A stretch of 64,000 nucleotides of DNA. It comes from Elymus sibiricus (taxonomy: Eukaryota; Streptophyta; Magnoliopsida; Poales; Poaceae). Positions 1 to 11,148 of this stretch are shown piece by piece. Position numbers and translations under genes: made by a program. The stretch is taken from assembly GCA_039707655.1 (NCBI GenBank), contig CM077665.1, positions 439,517,531 to 439,581,530 on the forward strand, read 5' to 3'. Positions within the stretch are counted from its first letter, which is position 1. Each line of letters starts with the position of its first letter. The notes under the pieces are model-generated. The model ran no database searches, was not told the DNA's origin, and saw only the letters and a program-made list of their open reading frames with translations.

Positions 1-1542
1 TCTGGCACGTGGGATTCCAAGGACCCTCGCATGGCGGCTTATCGTCAGGCGGTTGATGTCATTGCTGGCCACTTCAAAGGCTATCAGGTGGATCATATTG
101 ATCGACGGAAGAATGAGGCGGCTGACGCTTTGTCACGATTGGGATCTCAGCGTAAGCCGGTGCCGCCTAATGTGTTTTTAGATGTGTTGCATCACCCGTC
201 GGTTAAGTTACCTTTGGAAGAGGATCTGGCTATACCTGACCCGGAAGGACAATTGGTGGCGGCTCTCCGCGCAATCCCTGACTAGACGCTGCCTTATCTG
301 GCGTATCTGACCCGGGGCGAGTAACCTCAAGACGAGACTCTGGCGCGGCAAGTCATAAGGTGGTCTAAGTCCATGACTATTGTCAATGGCGAGTTACACA
401 GGCGCAATGTAACTGGCGTCTTTCAGCGAGGTGTTTCTCCTGACGAAGGCCGGGAAATCCTGCAAGAGATACATGCCGGCGACTGTGGTCATCACGCCGG
501 GTCAAAATATTTGGTGGCCAAGGCTTTTCGTCACGGCTTTTATTGGTTAACGCCTCATAAAGATGCAGAGTACTTAGTCAATAAATGTGGCGGGTGCCAA
601 AAGTTTGGACGACGTGCCCATGTGCCGGCTCAAGAATTATGGATGATTCCAATCACCTGGCCGTTTGTAGTTTGGGGGCTTGATATGGTGGGACCTTTTA
701 AGAGGTCTAAAGACAAGAAGACCCACGTCCTAGTGGCGGTTGATAAGTTCACTAAGTGGGTTGAAGCTGAGCTGGTCAGCAAGTGTGATGCCGCAACAGC
801 AGTTCAGTTCGTCAAGAAGCTGATCTTTCGTTTTGGTTATCCTCATAGTATTATTACTGACAATGGCACAAACCTGTCCAAGGGGGCCATGAAGGAGTTT
901 TGTGATGAGGAGCATATCCGTATTGATGTGTCTTCTGTGGCTCACCCACAGTTTAATGGTCAAGCCGAGCGTGCTAACCAGGAAATTTTGAGAGGGATAA
1001 AACCCCGGCTTATGGTTCCTTTGGAGCGTACACCGGGTTGTTGGGTGGAGGAGTTACCTTCAGTTCTTTGGAGCATAAGAACCACCCCCAACAGGTCAAC
1101 AGGCTATACACCTTTCTTCATGGTTTATGGCGCAGAAGCTGTTCTCCCCAGTGATATTCGTCATGACTCGCCCAGAGTGGCGGCTTACGTAGAAGCTGAT
1201 AATGAGGCGGCGCGTCAGGATGCTTTGGATGCTTTAGACGAAGAACGGGATCTGGCAGCGGCTCGGTCCGCGATTTACTAGCAAGACCTGCGTCGCTATC
1301 ATAGCCGCAGGGTCAGGACCCGAACGTTTCAAGAAGGCGACTTAGTACTCCGGTTGATTCAAGACCAGTCAGATATGCATAAGTTATCACCTCCTTGGGA
1401 AGGGCCGTTTGTGATCAGTAGAAATCTCAACAATGGTTCCTATTATCTCATCCATATACGGGAGAGTGACAAGTCACGCACTTCTGGTGAAGAGACTAAA
1501 AGGCTGTGGAATATTGCTCACCTTCGGCCATACTATACTTGA
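1..1542 (+). pseudogene. T1 RNase H (C-terminal end) and integrase, broken by three stops
   Basis: The frame is open from base 1 and stays in frame 1 throughout, interrupted by TAG at 283-285, TAA at 322-324 and TAG at 1279-1281. The first segment is the end of an RNase H domain, with HIDRRKNEAADALSRLG at its core. The second holds integrase: an HHCC zinc finger (HAGDCGHH followed by CGGC) and the catalytic triad in GLDMVGPF, TDNGTN and GQAERANQE, with 35 residues between the last Asp and Glu. The third is the integrase C-terminal part with a GPF motif ending HLRPYYT. Integrase would insert element cDNA into nuclear DNA. No chromodomain is seen, which fits the Tat group. The copy cannot encode a full-length protein. 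Confidence 0.93.
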
Positions 1543-2626
1543 GCCGCCGGTCCGGCTCTCATCAATGTACATACTCTGTCATTGTATATACCATATTTTA
1601 TGATAAAATAAAGTTGGCATCCCCATAATTATGGGCCTCTGCTGTTTCTCATGCAACAAGATTGTGCAAAAGAATTGATAATTCAACAGGTCACTTGGGG
1701 GCTTCCAACCCACTGGGTTTAGCTTTTATACCCTCTTGACCGGCTTCCAAGCCATATCCAGGTTAAACCTGCCTGTTTGCAACTTGCCACTCCACCAGGT
1801 GACCCGCCGTACTCTTACCATTTAATCTCACAAAAAAGACCCTGAACTGGTCAGCAGTATTGACAGTCAATCTTGCAATGAGACCCTGTACTGGTTAAGG
1901 TTAAAACGGCGACTTATGTCACGAGAGGGCCGGCTTACAGAAAGCTAGGATAAACCCGCCCGTCTACTGTAGTCTCTCCGCCATGTGGCCCGTTCATACT
2001 CTTAGACAGTCAATCTTTTTAAGACCCTGAATTGTTTAAAGTTAAAACGATGGATTTATGTCACGTGAGAGCCGGCTTATGGGTTTGGGGGTACTCATGC
2101 CTTGCTGTAGACTCTCCGCTATATGGCTCGTCGTACGCTTAACATTCAATCTTTTTAAAGACCCTGAACTAGTTAAGGTTAAAACGACGAATCTGTGCCA
2201 TGTGAGAGCTGGTATATGAGGTTTGGGCAGTCATGCCTATGTTTTGAAAAAACAACAAAACTTGAGTTTTTCTCAAGAATATAAAACAAGAGTTAACCTC
2301 TTTGGGTCGTGCTTTTAAAGCCGCCTAAGCAATGATGGAGAATATATTTTTTGTCTTGTTATTTTTTGTAGGTCTTGTCTTTCATGATAAGCCGCCATCA
2401 AGCGTCAGTAAACATGATCATGGCCAAAATAAATAGAGGATGGATAACTATAAAGCTATTCAAACTCCAAACGTGCATGGAGGCACAACCAAGGCAATCA
2501 GTTTTGCTACTGCTATTACAAGGCTCTCAAGGAGCCCAAAATCTGCGGACTTAAGTTTTTTGTAGCAAAATATAACCCGGCATATTAATAGGGCCGGGTT
2601 ACCTTCATATGAAGTCAATTCTTCCT
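1543..2626 (+). other. T1 noncoding region between integrase and antisense gene
   Basis: No supported coding frame. It begins after the pol stop, contains a short AT-rich stretch, one 'cacttgggggctt' motif near 1693, and the ~140-bp tandem repeats listed separately. Blocks here match the 3' half of N1 (16790-17480) in the same order and orientation, showing that the two elements are related. Confidence 0.75.
1881..2240 (+). repeat. T1 tandem repeat, ~140-bp period, three diverged copies
   Basis: Copies start at 1881, 2022 and 2159, each with 'agaccctg' followed by a 'gttaaaac' box, a 'tgtcacgtgagag' box and a 'ccggcttat' box. Spacings are 141 and 137 bp. The same three-copy array, with the same boxes, occurs in N1 at about 17099-17480. 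Confidence 0.8.
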
Positions 2627-3252
2627 TTAGCTCGTCGCCGGGTCATCCTGCGCTGGGTCTTCGGTCTCCAGGATCTGAAGGTTGTCCACATCCCAGTTGC
2701 AGTTTGTTAAAGCCTCAAATTTGGCTTCGTCATGCATGATTGGAGATGGGTTAACATCAGGGGCAAAGAGGTGCTTATGGCATTGAGGAATCAGACTTTT
2801 TGCTTCAAAGGTGGGTCCTCGAACTCGCTTATTTTCCTCAGAGTAAGCCGCCTGATATGACGACAGGTCAGCCTCTTCGGCCAGCCGGCTTGCCAGAATT
2901 CGGGATGCCTTCATACAACAGGCATAGTCATCTTGGGTAAACCGCGAGCCGTCGTCTTTCAGCAGAGGAAAACCATCCATCATCTCGGCCGGGTTAAGCT
3001 CAGGTGCATAAGCCAGTGACCGGCTTAAAGCAGCCATTGCGCCCTTATGGGCGACTGATCTCTTCAGTTCTTCTATCTGCTTTGGGATGGTGGAGAGGAC
3101 TTCTAGCATGCCCTTCATAAACTTTGGAACGCCCCTCTCAGTCATAACAACCTTAATGGTGAAAAGGGATCCGGCATACAGCTGTTCAGTAAGTGAATAT
3201 AAAGCCTTCAATTTCACACGGCTATCATCCGGAAGTTGACGGGTTCGTTGAC
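2627..3252 (-). pseudogene. T1 antisense gene, last exon
   Basis: Minus-strand exon, open from an apparent 3' splice site (CTCTTTTGCAG at 3253-3263 read on the minus strand) to a TAA at 2627-2629. It encodes about 208 residues, helical in look, with a mid-section rich in Ala, Ser, Arg and Glu (EEADLSSYQAAYSEENKR) and an acidic C-terminus (ETEDPAQDDPATS). It is the C-terminal tail of the protein whose conserved domain is encoded at 22063-22345 plus 5257-5861. This exon itself is open; the gene as a whole is broken by the A1 insertion and other changes. Exon limits are inferred from frame and GT/AG signals only. Confidence 0.65.
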
Positions 3253-3338
3253 CTGCAAAAGAGATTGAGATTGTAAGTCGCCGGGCGAGTCTCCATAGGA
3301 TCATGACAAGCATAATTTACAAGTCAACGAATACTTAC

Positions 3339-3633
3339 CAAAGATGGCTTCGGTCATCCGGCTTATGTACCGCTTCAAGCCGGTCAGCTCTTCAGTCACC
3401 GTTTTAAGGCGGCCTTCTGCATCTTCTGCGCTCTTGGTCAAGGCGGCTTGGCTCGTTTCAGCAGATTTCTTAAGTGTTTTGAGCTCGTCCTTGATTACAT
3501 CCAGTTCAGTCAAGGCAATCTGATACTTGGCGTCGGCCTCCGCTCGATTTTCCTGTTGCAGTGCCAGACTCTTCTTAAGGTCCGACACGTTAGACTCAGT
3601 GGCAGTTAAAGATTCCTTCACAAGACAAGTCAT
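3339..3633 (-). pseudogene. T1 antisense gene, coiled-coil exon
   Basis: Minus-strand open segment ending at a good 5' splice site (GTAAGTAT at 3331-3338 read on the minus strand). The translation is a long heptad-rich stretch with many Leu, Glu, Lys and Ala (LKKSLALQQENRAEADAKYQ, then ELKTLKKSAETSQAALTKS), a probable coiled coil, ending SRMTEAIF before the donor. A coiled-coil region downstream of the conserved domain is what I expect of the gypsy-type transposon antisense proteins of grasses. The upstream exon limit is uncertain. Confidence 0.65.
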
Positions 3634-4732
3634 AGCAAAGCAAGTTTGTCAGTTTTGAGCCGCCTGTCTAGCTCATACCGATTTTTTAAGATTGGCAAAG
3701 TCATTACAAGTCCCAAGCAGATTGCAAGCAATATACTTGACACTTGGGGGCTAATGTACGTCAGCTTTTCCAAAGGGTTACAATTCACATAATGACCCGG
3801 ATCATCTTCGGGAAGATGACCCGGCCCTTGGCAGCTACAATTGGCTCTTATTCTATGATTGAGTGTCGGCTCAGTATTTACATAATGACCCGGCCCTTGG
3901 GGGCTACATGGTGATTCGTCAAAAGATTTACAAGTGATGGAAGACCCGGCTGGCCTTTTGAAGAGGTAAACTGGCTCTTGGGGGCTAATAAGTACATATA
4001 TGGAAAGGCATGGAAATGGAGTACCTCGTATTTTCTCTTCATCATGCCAACCAAGTTGGCCTCCATGTCACGGCTCGCAGAAAGGCGGCTCAGATAGCCA
4101 GAGTGCAACTCATCGGCAGAAAGTTCTTCTAACTTCGGAAGGTCAAATTGAGTCTTTTCTTCCTTAAGAGGAGCTGCCTCTTCTCACTGGTATGTTTTGA
4201 TAGTACGTTTGGGGGACCTGGAGGTGTGTAAGCCGCCCCGATAACAGTAACTTCTTCATGAGAAGCTACGTTTTCAGTTGTCGGCTGGGGGCTGGGCGGC
4301 TTAGGGTCAGTTTCCGGATGAGCCTCAGGAGCCTCAATATCCATATCAGCCGGCTCATTATGCTGAGGAACTTCTTCTTGGGTTTCCTTGGCAGCCTCAG
4401 ACGGCTCAATGGGAACTTCAGGGGTGTTGGGTCTTGGATTTTCTGATTAGAGAACATCAGGAGCGGCAGTTGACCCGCCCGTTTTGCTCCGTTTGGCTTG
4501 AGCCCTATGAGAAAAGGTAGTGTTACACGCCATAAGCAAGGACAGACTATTAAAGCATAGAGTGGGATATAAAAATACTCACCCCGGGTTGATAACAAGA
4601 GGAGGCAACTTCAAGGCGTTTGAGTCTCCAGAAGAAGGAGGCGAGTCCTGAAAAGTTAGCATCGTCAAATATAAATAAGCTGCAACATAAGCTTAACATG
4701 CTGAAGAAATAGATTAAAGGCAAGGAAGTACT
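3634..4732 (-). pseudogene. T1 antisense gene, decayed middle exons and introns
   Basis: A patchy stretch. A frame around 4035-4190 reads LPKLEELSADELHSGYLSRL and on to KRKYE, followed by a GTACTC donor-like site. Just upstream in the same frame is a TGA in the 4180s. Further frames at 4190-4600 are Pro/Glu-rich and shifted relative to one another. Between them are 'cttgggggcta' motifs near 3741, 3894 and 3974 that resemble the element PPT. I read this as intronic sequence plus two or more damaged exons; exact structure cannot be settled by eye. Confidence 0.45.
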
Positions 4733-5180
4733 TCAGTGCGCCGTTTCTGAGGAGCCGGTTCATTTGGTAAGCTGGCCAAAAGATCTTCAGAGCCCGCACT
4801 CCGGGTCTGGCGTCTGCTGTCATCTTGCTGCTTCTTCAAAAGAAAGTTGGGATCCAAGTGAGCAAAAGGGCGAGAACATTTTACCTTCCTTACAGCCCGC
4901 CGTATTCTCTTCAGTGGTAAAAGTTCCGAGTCAGAGGAGATAAAGGTTACCTCTGCAGCATCAGCATGACTTGTCTCCGCTTGCTCCTGTGAGTAATCAT
5001 TGTCAATGAGTTGCAAAAAGAGAAGGCCAAGGGAGTCAAGTTCTACCTCCGAGTCATCATACTCGAGTAGTTCGGCAGCGGATGATTTCTTCTTACGACC
5101 TGGAACACGGGCCTTGGTTGCCTTCACCTTCTTCTTGGGAGCGGTGGTTAACTTCTTCTTCCAGAAGGAAGATTTGTCCT
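4733..5180 (-). pseudogene. T1 antisense gene, basic/acidic linker exon
   Basis: Minus-strand exon bounded by CACATGCAG (acceptor) and GTACTTCC (donor). It encodes about 149 residues: a Lys-rich start (KKKLTTAPKKKVKATKARV, then GRKKKSS), an acidic middle (EYDDSEVELDS) and a basic end (KRIRRAVRKVK, QKRRTE). The basic clusters look like nuclear-localisation sequences, but that is inference. The segment itself has no internal stop. Confidence 0.6.
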
Positions 5181-5256
5181 GCATGTGAATCATAGAAGGT
5201 TCAGAAAGAAATACAAGATTTAGAGATAACAGACGGTTTATTTCAAGGGTTCCTAG

Positions 5257-5861
5257 CTATGGAGCCGGGTTGCCAACATAGAACGGCTGTAACCCGGTCT
5301 GGTTACATGCTGCTTGAGTTTCCCCGAGCAGAGACTTGACGATGGAGTTGAGGTCTTTATCAGTCAAGGGTGTGCGGTTGCAGCGCATTGGGTCATCCAC
5401 CTCACCAGAATACTCACACATTAATCTGCCACGCCGGCTTAACGGCATAATCCTCCAAGAGACCCAGCAGCGGGTCAGATCCACACCAGTTAGACCATTG
5501 GCCAGTAGAGCCTGGATCTTCAAAAAAGCCGGAGCATATTTAACACGCTCCGCAGCACTCATTCGATCAGGAAGTTCAGTGTTGGTGCAGAGCCGGAAAG
5601 GATGATAACCCAGCAGCGGATTTTCTCCCTCCGGAGAGGTGTCTCTGCAATAGAACCAGGTCCGGATCCAATCCTTGGGATGGCTGGGCAGGATGGCTGC
5701 AGGGAAAGACACGTCTCTTCGCCTCTGGATTGAGACGCCTCCAAGCTCGAGACTCGGCCCGGCTGCTAACTCAGTCTGGCGGTTGATGTAGAAAAAATCT
5801 CGAAAGAGATCAACCAAGGGCTCTTCTTGCATATAGGCCTCACAGAAGACTTGAAATTGGC
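5257..5861 (-). pseudogene. T1 antisense gene: gypsy-type transposon domain, C-terminal half
   Basis: Continues directly from 22063-22345 when A1 (5862-22057) and one TTGGC duplication are left out. The frame then runs unbroken from a Met at 22345 to a stop at 5257-5259, about 295 residues. Motifs include FQVFCEAYMQEEPLVDLFRD, WIRTWFYCRDTSPEGENPL and SPLSSKKFRDALHFYKLHPQ (the last in the 22063-22345 part). The pattern, with a conserved 'F...E.Y....P...LFR.FF' core, matches the plant family named 'putative gypsy type transposon' (Pfam Transposase_28), known from grass Tat-like elements. Biochemical role unknown. The gene is split by A1, so it is dead in this copy. Confidence 0.8.
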
Positions 5862-7261
5862 TGATAACCCACAAGTATAGGGGATCGCAATAGTTTTTGA
5901 GGGTAGAGTATTCAACCCAAATTTATTAATTCGACACAAGGGGAGCCAAAGAATATTCTCGAGTATTAGCAGCTGAGTTGTCGATTCAACCACGCCTGAA
6001 AGACTTAGTATCTGCAGCAAAGTATTCAGTAGCAAAGCAGTATGGAAGTAACGGTAACAATGGCAAAGTGACAGTAGCAGTGTTGTAGTGATTGTAACAG
6101 TAGCAACGGAAAAGTAACTTAGCAAAGATCAATATGTGAAAAGCTCGTAGGCAATGGATCAGTGATGGAGAATTATGTCGGATGGCATTCATCATGCAAC
6201 GGTTATAACATAGGGTGACACAGAACTAGCTCCAATTCATCAATGTAATGTAGGCATGTATTCCATATATAGTCATACGTGCTTATGGAAAAGAACTTGC
6301 ATGACATCTTTTGTCCTACCCTCCTGTGGCAGCGGGGTCCTAATGGAAACTAAGGGATATTAAGGCCTCCTTTTAATAGAGAACCGGACCAAAGCATTAG
6401 CACTTAGTGAATACATGAACTCCTCAAACTACGGTAATCACCGGAAAGAATCCCAGTTATTGTCACCCTGGGGGATGCGGATCATAACTCGTAATAGGTG
6501 TCTACAACTTGCAAGATAGGATCAAGAACACATATATATTCATGAAAACATAATAGGTTCAGATCTGAAATCATGGCACTCGGGCCCTAGTGACAAGCAT
6601 TAAGCATAGCAAAGTCATAGCAACATCAATCTCAGAACATAATGGATACTAGGGATCAAACCCTAACAAAACTAACTCGATTACATGGTAGATCTCATCC
6701 AACCCATCATTGTCCAGCAAGCCTACGATGGAATTACTCACGAACGGCGGAGAGCATCATGAAATTGGTGATGAAGGATGGTTGGTGATGACGACGGCGT
6801 CGATTTCCCCTCTCCGGAGCCCAAAACAGACTCCAGATCTGCCCTCCCGAGGAAGAACAGGAGGTGGCGGCGGCTCCATATCGTAAAACGCGATGAAATC
6901 TTCTCTTTGATTTTTTTCTCCATGAATAGGAATATATAGAGTTGGAGTTGAGGTCGGAGGAGCTCCAGGGGGGCCACAAGACAGGGGGGCGCACCCTAGG
7001 GGAGGGGCGCCCCCTGGCTTGTAGCCAGGTGGTGGACCCCCTCTGGTTGATTCTTTCGCCAATATTTTAATTTAATTCCAAAAATATTCTCCGTAAATTT
7101 TCAGGTCAATCCGAGAACTTTTATTTCTGCACAAAAATAACACCAAGGCAATTCTGCTGGAAACAGCGTCAGTCCGGGTTAGTTCCATTCAAATCATGCA
7201 AATTAGAGTCCAAAACAAGGGCAAAAGAGTTTGGAAAAGTAGATACGATGGAGAAATATCA
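5862..7261 (-). repeat. A1 3' LTR (left copy, 1400 bp)
   Basis: In the plus direction it starts TGATAACCCACAAGTAT and ends GATACGATGGAGAAATATCA. It aligns along its whole length to 20674-22057. I count about 40 substitutions and a few indels by eye, the largest in the GC-rich stretch near 6985-7015. No host gene; short open frames within it are LTR sequence. Confidence 0.95.
6931..6940 (-). promoter_or_regulatory. TATA box in A1 3' LTR
   Basis: Minus-strand TCTATATATT, repeated at 21743-21752 in the 5' LTR. Confidence 0.5.
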
Positions 7262-7276
7262 ACTCCCCCAAGCTTA
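7262..7276 (-). other. A1 polypurine tract
   Basis: Minus-strand TAAGCTTGGGGGAGT directly before the 3' LTR. A near-identical purine run recurs at about 9252-9268, just downstream of the ORF-1-like gene. Confidence 0.8.
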
Positions 7277-9286
7277 ACCCATTTCTTGTCCTCAAGCAAT
7301 TCAGTTGACAAACTGAAAGTGATAAAGAAAAACTTTTACAAACTCTGTTTGATCTTGCTGTTGTAAATATGTCTAACTGATGTTCAGATTTTCAGCAAGG
7401 ATTATAGACTAACCACATTCACAATAACATTTAGGTCTCACATTTACTCATATCAATGGCATAATCAACTAGCGAGCAATAATAATAAGTCTCGGATGAC
7501 AACAATTTTATCAAAACAATCATGATACAATATGATATAATGGTATCTCGCTATCCCTTTCTGAGACCGCAAAACATAAATGCAGAACACCTATGAAGAA
7601 CAAGGACTGACTAGACATTGTAATTCATGGTAAAAGAGATCCAGTCACACTCATACTCAATATCAATTAATAACAAAGCATACAAATGACGGAGGTGCTC
7701 TCTAACTTGTGCTCTTTATAAGAGGAGGATGACTCAACAGTAAATAAAATAGATAGGCCCTTCGCAGAGGGAAGCATTGATTTACAGAGGTGCCAGAGCT
7801 CGAGCTTTTAAAACAGGGATGAATCATAATTTTGGGAGGTATGCTTTCATTGTCAACATAACAACTAAGAGATCTTGATATCTTCCATGCTAGATACATT
7901 ATAGGCGGTTCCCAAACAGAATAGTAAAGTTTTTACGCCCCTCCACCAATCGATCACACTCCACGGCGGGCCGAATCCACGGGTACCGTCCATACAAACA
8001 ACAATCCTGGGGGAGTTTTGTTTCATTATACTTTGATTTGATTTTTGAGCATGGAACTAGGCATCCCGAATACCAGCCACTTTCTCGGGAATGATAGTGA
8101 ATCAACACATATCGTGAGAATAACCCACCTAGCATGGAAGATACTGACAGCCCCTAGTCACTACATGAGCGATTCGGGCATACAAAACAGGGTATTATTT
8201 GAAGGTTTAGAGTTTGGCACATGCAAATTTACTTGGAACGGCAGGTAAATACCGCATATAGGTAGGTATGGTGGACTCATGTGGATCAACTTTGGGTTTA
8301 TGGAAATGGATGCACAAGCAGTATTCCCGCTTAGTACAAGTGAAGGCTAGCAAAAGACTGGGAAGCGACCAACTAGAGAGCGGCAACAGTCATAAACATG
8401 CTTTGAGATTAACCAACATTGAATGCAAGCATGAGGAGGATATAAATCACCATGAACATAAACATCGTGGAGGCTATGTTGGTTTTGTTTCAACTACATG
8501 CGTGAACATGTGCCAAGTCAAGCCACTCGAATCATCCAGAGGAGGATACCATCCTATCATACTACATCACAAGCATTTTAAAATGCATGTTGGCACTCAA
8601 GACAAACCATTATACACTCTTAGCTAATTAAGCATGGCATGCGTAACTATAATCTCTAATTTTCATTGCAAACATGTTTCATCCATAATGAGCTGAATCC
8701 AGAACGATGAGCTAATCATATTTACAAAAACAAAATAGGTCGAGTTCATACCAGCTTTTCTCCATCTCAATCACTTCATCATATATCGTCATTATTGCCT
8801 TTCACTTGCACGACCGAACGGTGTGAAAAATAATAAGAGTGCACGTGCATTGGACTAAGCTGGAATCTGCAAGCAATAACTCAAAGGAGAAGGCAAGGTA
8901 ATATGGGCTCTCTGATAGATAAACAATAATGCATATGAGAGCCACTCAACATGTCATCGTGGTCTTCTCCTTATGACCCAAAGAGGAAAGGAAAACTATT
9001 TACACGGGAAAGCTCCTAACAAGCAAAAGAAGAACGAGAAATCTTTTTGGGTTTTCTTTTAATGCTACAACTAAAAAAACTAAAAGGTAAAGCTAGAACT
9101 AATTTTTTTTGCTTTCTCAAGGTTAATTAAACACACAAGAAGAAAGCAAAGAGAAAAAATAAACTACCATGGATGGTACAATGAAAAAGTATGAGCACCG
9201 ACAACTGGAATGAGTGTGTGAACATGAATGTAATGTCGGTGAGAAATACGTACTCCCCCAAGCTTAGGCTTTTGGCCTAAGTTGGT
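7277..9286 (-). other. A1 long 3' noncoding region
   Basis: About 2 kb between the ORF-1-like stop and the PPT. AT-rich, no coding frame with recognisable protein features on either strand; short open stretches (for example 7899-8135 and 8268-8627) lack family motifs. Long 3' noncoding regions are usual in Athila elements. Confidence 0.7.
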
Positions 9287-10360
9287 CTAGGGCCATGGCT
9301 GAAAATAACCATCTCCTGGATACTCCGGAGGATACTGAGGGTTCCACTGGTTGGCGAGCTCCTGTGGCTCCCACTGAAAAACTGGATTCTGATACGGATC
9401 AAGGGCTGGTGCCGGCTCAGGTGCTGGGGGTTGCGACAGGCCCCAATATCTGTAAATGTCCTCGGGCATAATAGTGTACCTGCCTGAACGAATATCGAAC
9501 AAAGAAGAAGCAGGCAAAGCAATAATCTCACAAGTACCCTGACTAAATACTAAGTTGTAAAGCAGCCTCTTATCATTTTCTTTCCTAATAAAATCATGTG
9601 CTACCATGCTGTCATAGTCTAAATATCTCGTGTGTAGCAGTATTTCTTCTTCCTCGTCAAGCCTAATGGGTATCTCGAAGTGTTTGGCTAGACGAGATGC
9701 ATAGATACCTCCGAATATGGGGCCCTTCGAACGGTTTAAGTTCAACCGTTGGGCCACTATAGCGCCCAGACTAAAAGTTCTATCAGCAAGTAAAGCATGG
9801 CGCAGAATGCCGAGGTCGGGAGCACTAAGGCTTCCACTCTCCCCTCGGCCAACGAGACATCTCCCCGCAAATAATGAATAATAGCGTAGAACTGGAAAAT
9901 GCAAACTAGCTGCTCTGGCCTTTGACACCCCTCTCTCTTCCCCCACAGTGATTGCGGCAATAAAGTCCTCCATGTCTCTAGGACGTGGTTCACTGATACT
10001 GCGCACATAAGGTATATTGCAAACATTAAAAAAATCGTAAAGTGACATTTCCTTAGGCACATCATATAAGTAAAATTCTACCATGGGAGGATTCTTCCTA
10101 GGATAAAAGTGAAAAATTTGCACGAAAATATTAGTAAGTAGGAGGTACTGGTCACACTTATCGTTGAGGAAGTCGGTGATGCCTGCATTTTCTGCTAGAT
10201 AATAGAAATCTTCATAAATTCCGGCCGCCCTCAAGAATGCTTCACTTGGCCATTCACATGGTCCAACCTCCACGGTGCGAGGAATATTGTATCTGGGCTT
10301 CTCATTTTCATTTTGTTTAGAACCCCGGTTTGAAGAGCCTCTTAACAATCTCCTCATCAT
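9287..10360 (-). CDS. A1 ATHILA ORF-1-like protein, 357 aa
   Basis: Intact minus-strand frame from ATG 10360 to a stop at 9287-9289. A basic N-terminus (MMRRLLRGSSNRGSKQNENE) is followed by a folded-looking domain: CEWPSEAFLRAAGIYEDFYY, DQYLLLTNIFVQIFHFYPRK, VEFYLYDVPKEMSLYDFFNV, RSKGPIFGGIYASRLAKHFE. The C-terminus is Pro/Gln/Tyr/Trp-rich. The arrangement matches my recollection of the ATHILA ORF-1 family (Pfam), found in Athila retrotransposons and of unknown function. It occupies the position between pol and 3' LTR. I see no signal peptide or membrane segment, so an envelope role is not supported. Its frame is intact although the gag-protease frame is not. Confidence 0.75.
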   Translation of the reverse strand: MMRRLLRGSSNRGSKQNENEKPRYNIPRTVEVGPCEWPSEAFLRAAGIYEDFYYLAENAGITDFLNDKCDQYLLLTNIFVQIFHFYPRKNPPMVEFYLYDVPKEMSLYDFFNVCNIPYVRSISEPRPRDMEDFIAAITVGEERGVSKARAASLHFPVLRYYSLFAGRCLVGRGESGSLSAPDLGILRHALLADRTFSLGAIVAQRLNLNRSKGPIFGGIYASRLAKHFEIPIRLDEEEEILLHTRYLDYDSMVAHDFIRKENDKRLLYNLVFSQGTCEIIALPASSLFDIRSGRYTIMPEDIYRYWGLSQPPAPEPAPALDPYQNPVFQWEPQELANQWNPQYPPEYPGDGYFQPWP

Positions 10361-11148
10361 TTCTTTCTCTGGAAAATAATTCTGAAATTTTTAGTGACTC
10401 CAAATAAAAGTAAACAAAGCTCAACAAAACTTATAGCAACTACTCCCACAAGTATCTAGAGGCTGTATCATGCATCAAAACTACTTGGGACCATACAAAT
10501 TTGACATGCAAGCTCAAGAACAGGGTCACCACAACAACAAAATTTTGCAATATATACAACACTGGAACAAAAACTAATTGGACCATTGGAGGAGTCACAT
10601 ACCGATGAACAATCTCCTAAAGCAGTTTTGCAAATGGAGCTTTGAGCAAGGAGATCGAAAATGGCAGCAAGATGGGCTAGAACACGGGTTTGAGCAATGG
10701 TGGGATTTTTTCTGGAGGAAGACGAAGTGGATGGGTGCTGGAATAAGTGAGGGGGCCCCACGTGGGACCCACAAGCCAGGGGCGCGCCTAGGGGGGGTGG
10801 GCGCACCCTGCAGGCTTGTGGCCCACTGGTGCAGCCCCCTGACGTGTTCTCAGTGCCAAAAATTCTTAAATATTCCAGAAAAAATCATACTAAATTTTTA
10901 GGGAATTCTGAGAACTTTTATTTTCAGGTCATTTTTCTATTGCACGGATAAATCAGAAAATAGAGAAATAATAGCATTTTTACTAAATTGAAACTAAAGA
11001 ACAGAAAATAAAAGTTGGGTGCAGAAGGTTGTGCTTTCTAAATTCATCCATCTCATGCTCATCAAAAAGAATCCATCAATAAGGTTGATCAAGTCTTATT
11101 GACAAACTTTTTTCGAATGACACTGAACCGGGGAATTTTCGAATAACA
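10361..11148 (-). repeat. A1 LTR-like segment where RT to integrase is expected
   Basis: Noncoding. Bases about 10740-10990 resemble the A1 LTR near 6955-7150: the same order of a GC-rich 'acaagcca-gggg-cgcgcc' stretch, a 'cttgtggcc' box, an AT-rich 'aaatattcc' stretch and 'gagaacttttatttt..aggtca'. It is diverged, not a recent duplicate. No polymerase or integrase sequence is present. Confidence 0.5.

Noticed and set aside
8045..8627. Possible small plus-strand gene in the A1 3' region
   Set aside because: Short frames with no domain, in the middle of an element noncoding region and antisense to the element.
9287..10360. Envelope-like gene in A1
   Set aside because: No signal peptide or transmembrane segment; the sequence fits the ATHILA ORF-1-type family better.
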